The position numbers and the translations under genes were made by a program. The notes beneath the pieces are model-generated. The model made no database searches. It had not been told where the DNA came from and saw nothing but the letters and a program-made list of their open reading frames with translations. DNA of 51,280 nt from contig CAMBOW010000002.1 of NCBI GenBank assembly GCA_945869365.1, positions 1 through 51,280 on the forward strand. The letters are read 5' to 3'. This DNA is from Flavobacterium psychrophilum. GTDB lineage: Bacteria > Bacteroidota > Bacteroidia > Flavobacteriales > Flavobacteriaceae. The stretch's first letter is position 1; every line of letters begins with the position of its first letter. Positions 38,367 to 45,054 of the stretch are shown piece after piece.

Positions 38367-39008
38367 ATGAAAGACTTAAGTCATTACCGAAAATCCTACG
38401 AAAAAAGTGCCTTGTTGGAACAAGACATTCCCAACGATCCCATCAATTTATTTCATCGCTGGTTTCACGAAGTGCAAGATTTTGGTGGAGTTGACGAGGT
38501 GAACGCCATGACCATTTCTACCCTCGGGTTTGATGGTTTTCCCAAAGCACGCGTGGTGTTATTGAAACAATATAACGAAGAGGGATTTGTGTTTTATACC
38601 AATTACCAATCCGAAAAAGGCAAAGCCATTGCAGCCAATCCCAAGGTCTGTTTGTCTTTTTTTTGGAACAGCATGGAACGTCAAGTTATTATTAAAGGCA
38701 TTGCATCGCCATTAACTGCCGAGCAATCGGATGCGTATTTTTATTCTCGGCCATTGGGCAGCCAATTAGGCGCCATTGTCTCGCCGCAAAGTGAGATTAT
38801 CCCCAACCGATCGGTTTTGGAAACCCAATTACACGATTTAGAACAACAGCTCAATCAAGAAGTACAACGACCAGCACATTGGGGTGGATACCGCGTTGAA
38901 CCAATATCCGTAGAGTTTTGGCAAGGTCGACCCAATCGTTTGCACGACCGTATTCGGTATTCAGTGCAAGCCGATTATTCCTGGGCCGTTGATCGTTTGG
39001 CGCCCTAA
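38367..39008 (+). CDS. pdxH: Pyridoxamine 5'-phosphate oxidase
   Basis: Oxidises pyridoxine or pyridoxamine 5'-phosphate to pyridoxal 5'-phosphate with FMN. The 213-residue protein has the FMN and substrate motifs ARVVLLKQYNEEGFVFYTNY, RQVIIKGIASPL, SRPLGSQLGAIVSPQS, and the C-terminal WGGYRVEPISVEFWQGR with RLHDRI. It is 43 nt after rnz and ends at a terminator, so it may close the pyrR operon transcript. Confidence 0.96.
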   Translation: MKDLSHYRKSYEKSALLEQDIPNDPINLFHRWFHEVQDFGGVDEVNAMTISTLGFDGFPKARVVLLKQYNEEGFVFYTNYQSEKGKAIAANPKVCLSFFWNSMERQVIIKGIASPLTAEQSDAYFYSRPLGSQLGAIVSPQSEIIPNRSVLETQLHDLEQQLNQEVQRPAHWGGYRVEPISVEFWQGRPNRLHDRIRYSVQADYSWAVDRLAP

Positions 39009-39029
39009 AGAGTCACCGAACTATTCTTT

Positions 39030-39053
39030 AAACTCCTGTTCAGGAGTTTTTTT
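39030..39053 (+). terminator. Intrinsic terminator after pdxH
   Basis: AAACTCCT/AGGAGTTT stem (39030-39037 and 39042-39049), 4-nt loop, and seven T. Confidence 0.85.
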
Positions 39054-39232
39054 ATGCCTGATATTTTTAATTATTGTAAGAAAAATATAGTATAAAAAAA
39101 ATAATAAGTGTATTTTGTCGATTTTATTTTACACTTAAACGATAAACGTCGTACTATTGTGGTGTCAAAAAGAAAGAATAATTGTTTACGAAAGTTTTGC
39201 CCAAATCTACTGTAAACTAAAACCTACTGCTT

Positions 39233-39730
39233 ATGAAATCACTTGTACTCAAATCCCTTGTAGTTGTAGCCTTAGTGCTCAGTTTGTCTTCTTGTTCGTC
39301 TAACGCAACAGAAGATAATATCGCCAAACCCGAATTAGTTCAGCAATTTAACTATTCGTCCGACGAACTTGAATTGGCCGATTTAATTAATGAATACCGC
39401 GTGAGTAAAGGCTTGAATGCGCTGGAAATTGTGAATCACGTGTCTTTTAAATCAGAGGAACACAATGTATATATGATTGCAAAACAAGCAGTAAATCACG
39501 ATTTATTTGACCAACGTTCGCACAACATCATGGAAGTGTTGGGTGCGGTAAAAGTAAATGAAAATGTGGCCTATAATTTTGCTACGCCTGCTTCGGCCTT
39601 GAATGCTTGGTTAAACAGCCCTGCGCACAAAGCGAATATCGAGGGAACTTTTACACATTTTGGAGTTTCAATCCGAGTTGACCCCAACACTGGTAAAAAA
39701 TATTACACCAATATCTTTATAAAAAAATAG
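39233..39730 (+). CDS. CAP/SCP domain lipoprotein
   Basis: The 165-residue protein has a lipoprotein signal ending in LSSC (Cys21) and a CAP (cysteine-rich secretory, antigen 5, PR-1) domain over the rest. Family marks are LINEYRVSKGLNAL, NHDLFDQRS with NENVAYN, and AWLNSPAHKANIEGTFTHFGVSI. It is expected to be attached to the outside of a membrane. The function of bacterial CAP proteins is poorly known. It is monocistronic with its own terminator and 224 bp of upstream DNA holding the pdxH terminator and no clear promoter. Confidence 0.88.
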   Translation: MKSLVLKSLVVVALVLSLSSCSSNATEDNIAKPELVQQFNYSSDELELADLINEYRVSKGLNALEIVNHVSFKSEEHNVYMIAKQAVNHDLFDQRSHNIMEVLGAVKVNENVAYNFATPASALNAWLNSPAHKANIEGTFTHFGVSIRVDPNTGKKYYTNIFIKK

Positions 39731-39771
39731 CGTTTAAATAATAGAGTTTAGTTTAGTTTTTTTTGACATTG

Positions 39772-39797
39772 AACCACCTTTCCCAAGGTGGTTTTTT
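39772..39797 (+). terminator. Intrinsic terminator after the CAP protein gene
   Basis: A 9-bp stem (AACCACCTT/AAGGTGGTT) with TCCC loop followed by a six-T run, 4 nt from the convergent photolyase stop. Confidence 0.85.
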
Positions 39798-39800
39798 GTT

Positions 39801-41087
39801 TTAGCCCACTGCCTCTTTGTATCGAACCAAGCAACGTTCTCGGGCAAATTTATGATCGACCATGGGGCTTGGGTAGGCGTGTTCATCGAGTTCGGGCACC
39901 CATTTTTTGATGTAGGCCAATTGATTGTCAAATTTTTTAATCTGTTCGCTTGGATTAAAGATGCGAAAATAAGGCGCAGCATCAACACCGCTTCCCGCGG
40001 CCCATTGCCAATTCCCAACATTGCTGGCTTGTTCGTAATCCAATAGCTTTTGGGCAAAATAGGTTTCTCCCCAGCGCCAGTCTATGAGCAAGTGTTTGCA
40101 TAAAAAACTGGCTACAATCATCCGCACGCGGTTGTGCATATGTCCGGTAGCATTAAGTTCGCGCATACCCGCATCAACAAAAGGATAGCCGGTATGTCCG
40201 GTGCACCATTTTTCAAAATCAGCTTCGTTGTTATTCCATTGAATGGCGTCGTATTTGGGTCGAAAACTGGCTCGTGTGGTGTGCGGAAAATGCCAAAGAA
40301 TTTGCATGAAAAATTCCCGCCAAATGAGTTCGTTTAAAAACGTTTTGTTGTTGGAACGGGACGCGATTTGCACCATTTTACGGATGCTCACCGCTCCAAA
40401 ACGCAAATAAGCTCCCAAGTAAGAGGTTTTATTCAAGGCCGGAAAATTGCGGGTTTGTTCGTAGTTGTCAATTAAATGTGCTGACACATCATAGGGAGTA
40501 ATCGCAATGTGGGAGCGCTGAAAACCAATATCGCTCAATGATAAAAACGGATAGGCATGATCGGCCAAATTTGCTAACTGAGATTCAGAAGCATATGACT
40601 GCAGCTGAACCGTTGAAAAATTGCTTTTCCATTTGTTAGAATAAGGCGTATAGACCACATAGGGCAAGCCGTCGTCTTTGACTACTTCGTTTTTTTCGAA
40701 AATTACTTGGTCTTTATAGGTTTTAAACGGAATGTTCTGGGCGGCTAACAATTCATAGATGGCTTTGTCGCGTTGGCGGGCGTTGGGCTCATAATCTCGA
40801 TTGGCATACACTGCGGTAATCTCGTGTTGCGCAATAAGTTGTTCAATAATGGTAATTGGTTCACCATGAAATACCGCCAATGACTTTTCAACAGCTTCCA
40901 ACTTTGCTTGGATGTTAGATAGTAAATCATGAATAAAATTCACGCGAGCATCCGCTCTATCTAATTGATCTAAAATGGTTGTGTCAAAAATAAAAATTGG
41001 GAGTACCTCATTTGCAGCTCCCAAGGCTTCATACAAACCGTGGTTGTCTTCCAAGCGTAAATCACGTCGAAACCAAAATACTGTCAT
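39801..41087 (-). CDS. phr: Deoxyribodipyrimidine photolyase
   Basis: Repairs UV-induced pyrimidine dimers with blue light, using FAD. The 428-residue protein has the antenna-domain start FWFRRDLRLEDN, the FAD-binding HMHNRVRMIVASFL, and the C-terminal NWQWAAGSGVDAAPYFRIFNP. It matches class I CPD photolyases in motif pattern, though a photolyase-like cryptochrome cannot be fully excluded. It follows an SDR gene by 13 nt in an operon with an SRPBCC gene. Confidence 0.94.
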   Translation of the reverse strand: MTVFWFRRDLRLEDNHGLYEALGAANEVLPIFIFDTTILDQLDRADARVNFIHDLLSNIQAKLEAVEKSLAVFHGEPITIIEQLIAQHEITAVYANRDYEPNARQRDKAIYELLAAQNIPFKTYKDQVIFEKNEVVKDDGLPYVVYTPYSNKWKSNFSTVQLQSYASESQLANLADHAYPFLSLSDIGFQRSHIAITPYDVSAHLIDNYEQTRNFPALNKTSYLGAYLRFGAVSIRKMVQIASRSNNKTFLNELIWREFFMQILWHFPHTTRASFRPKYDAIQWNNNEADFEKWCTGHTGYPFVDAGMRELNATGHMHNRVRMIVASFLCKHLLIDWRWGETYFAQKLLDYEQASNVGNWQWAAGSGVDAAPYFRIFNPSEQIKKFDNQLAYIKKWVPELDEHAYPSPMVDHKFARERCLVRYKEAVG

Positions 41088-41100
41088 AGGTAGAATTTAC

Positions 41101-41796
41101 TTACGAATGTACTAAAAGTCTAGACATTCCTCCGTCCAAATGTAAGACTTGTCCAGATATCCAACTGCCTTGGTTACGCAGTAAAAATGCAGCCATTTCG
41201 GCCAAATCTTGGGCTTGTCCGTATCGTTTTAGCGGATGACGATCGTTGGCTTTTTCTTGTTTGAGTTCGCTATTCAAAAATTTATCGGCCAATGGTGTAT
41301 GTGTGAGTGAAGGCGCAATTACATTTACACGCAATTGCGGGGCATATTCGGCAGCCAAGGCACGTGCAAATCCTTCTACGGCTGCTTTGGCCGCGGCTAT
41401 GCTGCTGTGAAACGGCATACCCATCGTGGCGGCTACGCTACTAAACAACACCACACTGGCCCCCGAGCTGGCCGTTAAGTTGGGCAACAAGGCTTGCAAA
41501 CAACGCACGAGTTGAAAGAAATTGATTTGCATGTCTTGCTCAAAATTCTCCAGCTTCAATCCTCTAAACGGACGCAGGTTGATGCTTCCCGGGCAATACA
41601 CAAATCCATCAATAACTGCCGGAAGTTGCGCAATTGGTAACTCATCCGCTGTTACATCAAATGTAATATGGGTATGGCGCACGTTAGTTTGAGGTGCAGT
41701 TCGAGATAAAATAAAGAGGTTGGATTCGGTTTGCATGAGTTCGGCGATGGCCAATCCAATGCCATAAGAACCGCCGATTAAGACAATGTTTTTCAT
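41101..41796 (-). CDS. SDR family oxidoreductase in the photolyase operon
   Basis: An NAD(P)-dependent oxidoreductase of unknown substrate. From the ATG at 41796 it has 231 residues: the cofactor motif GGSYGIG near the N-terminus, catalytic Ser in VVLFSSVAA, then HSSIAAAKAAVEG, which has Ser where the catalytic Tyr (YxxxK) would normally be. If read correctly, the catalytic Tyr is absent and activity may be altered. An alternative ATG at 41817 adds 7 residues and overlaps the SRPBCC gene. It is between the SRPBCC and photolyase genes. Confidence 0.85.
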   Translation of the reverse strand: MKNIVLIGGSYGIGLAIAELMQTESNLFILSRTAPQTNVRHTHITFDVTADELPIAQLPAVIDGFVYCPGSINLRPFRGLKLENFEQDMQINFFQLVRCLQALLPNLTASSGASVVLFSSVAATMGMPFHSSIAAAKAAVEGFARALAAEYAPQLRVNVIAPSLTHTPLADKFLNSELKQEKANDRHPLKRYGQAQDLAEMAAFLLRNQGSWISGQVLHLDGGMSRLLVHS

Positions 41797-41806
41797 GTTG
41801 TTAATT

Positions 41807-42265
41807 TTATTTGCCAAAAAGGGCTGTGAGTTTGTGTTGTCTGTAAGTGAAAATTTCGTTCAATTTGGGTTTAACCAGGAAGGGATGCACCAATTGGCCT
41901 AAAATTCCAAAAGGTATTTTATAATCAATAATGTCTTCCATTACGACTCCACCGGGTACTTCTTTCAGAAAATGTTTGTGGTGCCAAAAGGCATACGGAC
42001 CAAAACGTTGTTCATCTACAAAAAAGGATTTGTCTACCACATGGGTAATTTCGGTCACCCATTTGGTTTTGATGCCCAACACAGGTGTAACGATATACTG
42101 AATAATTTGGCCTTGGTACATGGGTTTATCGGCGCCATCACAGATTTCAAAACCCATATATTCGGGTGTGATGGATTTTAAATTGCGCGGTTCGGATAAA
42201 AAAGCCCAAGCTTCATCCAAGGAAATGGGTAGAAATTGTTTGCTTTTGAGCTGGTATAGTTTCAT
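41807..42265 (-). CDS. SRPBCC family protein in the photolyase operon
   Basis: A 152-residue protein of the SRPBCC fold, of the group sometimes annotated as cell division inhibitor-like. It begins KLYQLKSKQFLPISLDEAWAFLSEPRNLKSITPEYMGF and has the GPYAFWHHKHFLKEVPGGVVMEDIIDY stretch. No signal peptide. It is the first gene of the SRPBCC-SDR-phr operon, a grouping known in several light-inducible bacterial gene sets. The ligand is unknown. Confidence 0.8.
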   Translation of the reverse strand: MKLYQLKSKQFLPISLDEAWAFLSEPRNLKSITPEYMGFEICDGADKPMYQGQIIQYIVTPVLGIKTKWVTEITHVVDKSFFVDEQRFGPYAFWHHKHFLKEVPGGVVMEDIIDYKIPFGILGQLVHPFLVKPKLNEIFTYRQHKLTALFGK

Positions 42266-42278
42266 GAATTTTTTTTTG

Positions 42279-42304
42279 CAAATGTATCATTTTGTTTAAC
42301 AAAA
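42279..42304 (-). promoter_or_regulatory. Photolyase operon promoter with overlapping palindrome
   Basis: The minus strand has TACATTTG at 42286-42279. Directly upstream (42290-42304) lies a palindrome TTTTGTT-T-AACAAAA, 7+1+7. It covers the region between -33 and -7, the position of a repressor operator. A MerR-family light or B12 sensor is a candidate but none is encoded here. Confidence 0.5.
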
Positions 42305-42343
42305 AATTAAAAATGATCAACAAAATTTATTCGCTAAAAGTTG

Positions 42344-42351
42344 TATTTTTG
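42344..42351 (+). promoter_or_regulatory. Putative -7 box for the DUF2911 gene
   Basis: TATTTTTG, a TAnnTTTG match 20 nt before the start codon; no -33 TTG at the expected distance. Confidence 0.4.
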
Positions 42352-42371
42352 GGAACAAATAATTTAATACT

Positions 42372-43211
42372 ATGAAAAAAATAATTGCATTGATCGTATT
42401 TGGATGTGTAACTGCATTCGCACAAGTAAAGACACCACAACCTAGTCCAAAGGCCAGTTTGGTTCAAATTGTTGGATTAACAGAAATTACCGTCGAGTAC
42501 AGCCGACCGACCATGAAAGGACGTAAAGTTTTTGGTGAATTGGTTTCTTTTGGAAAATTATGGCGCACCGGAGCCAATTATAATACTACTGTAACATGCT
42601 CTGACGATGTAGTGATTGATGGCAAAACATTGAAAGCCGGAAAATATGCTCTTTTTACTATTCCTAAAATTGATACCTGGGAATTTATATTCTACAAAGA
42701 CAACGACAATTGGGGAACTCCAGCCGAGTTGGACGAAGCAAAAGTTGCTTTGCGATGTACAGTAAAACCAGAAATAACTGCCAAATCAATTGAAGCATTT
42801 ACCATCGCTATAAATCCAATTGATATTTATTCTGCAACCTTAGATTTGTCATGGGAACGCTCTTTGGCTTCCTTAAAATTTGATGTACCAACCTACAAAA
42901 CCGCGATGGCGAGTATCGAAAAAACCTTAGCAGGTCCATCGGGCAGTGATTATTATTCGGCAGGCGTATTTTTGTTCACTTCTAATGGCGACATTGTGAA
43001 AGCATTAGAATATGTAAACAAAGGAATTGGGATGAGCAAAGATGCACCCTATTGGATGTTGCGTCAAAAATCCTTAATCCAAGCCAAAATAGGGGATAAA
43101 AAAGGTGCGATTGAAACCGCAAAACTTTCCTTGGCGGCCGCTACTGATGCCAAAAACGCGGATTACGTGAAGATGAACAACGACAGCATCGCCGAGTGGT
43201 CCAAAAAATAA
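42372..43211 (+). CDS. DUF2911 domain-containing secreted protein
   Basis: The 279-residue protein has a signal peptide (MKKIIALIVFGCVTAFAQ) and a DUF2911 domain covering about residues 20-170, with PRPSPKASLVQ-like sequence (PQPSPKASLVQIVG), VEYSRPTMKGRKVFGELV, GKLWRTGANYNTTVTCSDDV, and LPKAGKYALF-like sequence. The C-terminal 100 residues are helical and repeat-like. Common in Bacteroidota; function unknown. It is divergent from the photolyase operon. Confidence 0.85.
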   Translation: MKKIIALIVFGCVTAFAQVKTPQPSPKASLVQIVGLTEITVEYSRPTMKGRKVFGELVSFGKLWRTGANYNTTVTCSDDVVIDGKTLKAGKYALFTIPKIDTWEFIFYKDNDNWGTPAELDEAKVALRCTVKPEITAKSIEAFTIAINPIDIYSATLDLSWERSLASLKFDVPTYKTAMASIEKTLAGPSGSDYYSAGVFLFTSNGDIVKALEYVNKGIGMSKDAPYWMLRQKSLIQAKIGDKKGAIETAKLSLAAATDAKNADYVKMNNDSIAEWSKK

Positions 43212-43233
43212 TTAGTCAAGTAACTTGAACATT

Positions 43234-43264
43234 AAAATCCCGTTAGTCTAACGGGATTTTTTTT
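43234..43264. terminator. Terminator between the DUF2911 gene and the convergent symporter gene
   Basis: A 12-bp perfect stem (43234-43245 and 43249-43260) with a 3-nt loop and eight T on the plus strand. The minus strand has fewer T; the symporter stop codon (43243-43245) is inside the left arm. Confidence 0.8.
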
Positions 43265-44943
43265 GTGTTTTTGTAGATGGTTATTTCCAATAACCAAGCC
43301 AACAAGATCGTACCTACAGCACCTATAAAATTGAGCCATAAGAAGCCTACTACGTCAATATAATACACATAAAATATGACCAATTGGCTAATTACGGTTG
43401 CCCAAAATATGGCATTGGCATGGATGCGTTTAAAGTAAAACCCAACTAAAAATATACCCAACACGGTGCCATAAAACAATGACCCCACGATATTGACCAA
43501 CTGAATGAGGTTTTCTACCAAGGTGCCCATGCAAGCAAATAGGATGGCGATAATTCCCCACAAAATGGTAAAAAACTTGGTCGCATTCACATAATGCTTG
43601 GGTGATTTTTCGGATTTTAAATTTCGTTTGTATAAATCGATGGCGGTGGTCGAGGCCAAAGCGGCTATACCCGAGGCCGTCGAAGACATGGCCGCTGATA
43701 AAATTACGGCCAATAAAAGCCCGATTAGACCTTGGGGCAAATAATGCAAAATGAAGTAGATAAACACATAGTCTTTGTCATTCGTTTCAGATTTTTCGTC
43801 GGCTTTGGAGATGATTTCCCGCGCCTGTTCCCGCAAATCATTTTCCTTACTCGAAAGAGCCACAAGTTCCTTGCGCAATATGGGGTTGTCGTAATTTTGG
43901 TTTAAATGATCAATATAAATGAGGTTGATTTCTTTTTTTTCTTCAGATAATTGGTTCATTTTTATTTCCAAGGCCTCGTATTCTTTTTTGTAGGCCGAAT
44001 GTTCAACCAAGGCTTTGTTGTTGGGATTAAAATTTACCGGTGCCGGATTAAACTGAAAAAACACAAAAACCATTACCCCAATTAATAGGATAAAAAACAT
44101 CAAGGGAATTTTTAAAAAACCGTTCATGATGAGTCCCATTTGGCTTTCACGTACCGATTTGCCTGATAGGTATCTACCAACCTGCGATTGATCGGTACCA
44201 AAATAGGAGAGGGCCAAGAAAAATCCGCCGGTAATTCCGCTCCAAAAGGTGTAGCGTTTTTCGGGATCAAAGGAGAAATCTAAAATTTCCATTTTATGAT
44301 TGGCACCAGCAATGTGCATGGCATTGCTTAAGCTCATGTCGTTGGGCAACAAATGAAGGATCAAGAAAAAAGCGATGATTAGTCCTAGAAATATAACAAA
44401 CATTTGGTGTTTTTGAGTCACGTTCACTGCATTAGTCCCACCAGCTACCGTATAAATAATTACCAAAACCCCAATAACCAGAATGAGCCAGGTTAGGTTC
44501 CAGCCCAAAATAGCCGACAACACAATTGCTGGTGCATAAATCGTAATTCCGGTGCCTAACCCGCGTTGCACCAAAAACAACAGCGAAGCCAAGGTGCGTG
44601 TTTTAAGGTCAAAACGTTGCTCCAAATATTCATAGGCCGTGTAGACTTTAAGTCGGTGGTAAATAGGAATAAAGGTGTAGCAAATTACCACTATAGCCAA
44701 CGGCAAACCAAGGTAAAATTGCACAAAACCCATCCCGTCATGATAGGCTTGTCCGGGCGTAGACAAAAAGGTAATTGCACTGGCTTGCGTGGCCATTACA
44801 GAAAGGCCCACCACATGCCAAGGCGTGTCGTGATTCCCCAAAATGTATTCCTCTACATTTTGACTCCCTTTGGTTTTCCAGACGCCATACACTACAATAA
44901 ATAGGAGTGTTACTGATAAGATAATCCAATCAATTTGCTGCAT
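43243..44943 (-). CDS. Sodium:solute symporter (SSS family)
   Basis: A 566-residue inner membrane transporter with about 13 membrane segments, driving uptake with sodium; the substrate is not predictable. N-terminal marks are NVEEYILGNHDTPWHVVGLSVMATQASAITFLSTPGQAY. A charged, likely coiled-coil insertion of about 80 residues (near residues 345-425 from this start) splits the membrane segments, as in some Bacteroidota SSS proteins. The ATG at 44943 begins 1 nt after the stop of a 34-residue gene; the frame is open 31 codons further but that stretch is the coding DNA of the small gene. It is the last gene of a PIG-L, small protein, SSS operon. Confidence 0.9.
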   Translation of the reverse strand: MQQIDWIILSVTLLFIVVYGVWKTKGSQNVEEYILGNHDTPWHVVGLSVMATQASAITFLSTPGQAYHDGMGFVQFYLGLPLAIVVICYTFIPIYHRLKVYTAYEYLEQRFDLKTRTLASLLFLVQRGLGTGITIYAPAIVLSAILGWNLTWLILVIGVLVIIYTVAGGTNAVNVTQKHQMFVIFLGLIIAFFLILHLLPNDMSLSNAMHIAGANHKMEILDFSFDPEKRYTFWSGITGGFFLALSYFGTDQSQVGRYLSGKSVRESQMGLIMNGFLKIPLMFFILLIGVMVFVFFQFNPAPVNFNPNNKALVEHSAYKKEYEALEIKMNQLSEEKKEINLIYIDHLNQNYDNPILRKELVALSSKENDLREQAREIISKADEKSETNDKDYVFIYFILHYLPQGLIGLLLAVILSAAMSSTASGIAALASTTAIDLYKRNLKSEKSPKHYVNATKFFTILWGIIAILFACMGTLVENLIQLVNIVGSLFYGTVLGIFLVGFYFKRIHANAIFWATVISQLVIFYVYYIDVVGFLWLNFIGAVGTILLAWLLEITIYKNTKKIPLD

Positions 44944-44944
44944 A

Positions 44945-45049
44945 TCAGGAGAATAAAAACATGAGTAAACAAAATAGTAATACATACAACACATTGGCAA
45001 CCAAGACCCAGGTGTAACTTTTTTTCCAAACTCCAATTTCGTTTTTCAT
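44945..45049 (-). CDS. 34-residue single-pass membrane protein between PIG-L and SSS genes
   Basis: An ATG at 45049 opens a 34-codon frame ending in TGA at 44945. It starts MKNEIGVWKKSYTWVLVANV and continues with a run of Leu, Val, Phe and Met, ending FLFS. The layout is a short basic head (KK before the hydrophobic part), then one membrane helix. The gene lies 5 nt after the PIG-L stop and 1 nt before the symporter ATG, so it is squeezed into the operon. I infer a membrane subunit or assembly partner of the symporter. Family not recognised with certainty. Confidence 0.75.
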   Translation of the reverse strand: MKNEIGVWKKSYTWVLVANVLYVLLFCLLMFLFS

Positions 45050-45054
45050 CTTTT

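Noticed and set aside
39734..40057. Minus-strand 107-codon frame overlapping the end of the photolyase gene
   Set aside because: It reads the photolyase C-terminal region in another frame; the photolyase motifs there are intact.
44944..45036. 31-residue N-terminal extension of the sodium symporter
   Set aside because: The stretch is the coding DNA of the 34-residue protein in another frame, and the extension has no resemblance to an SSS N-terminus.
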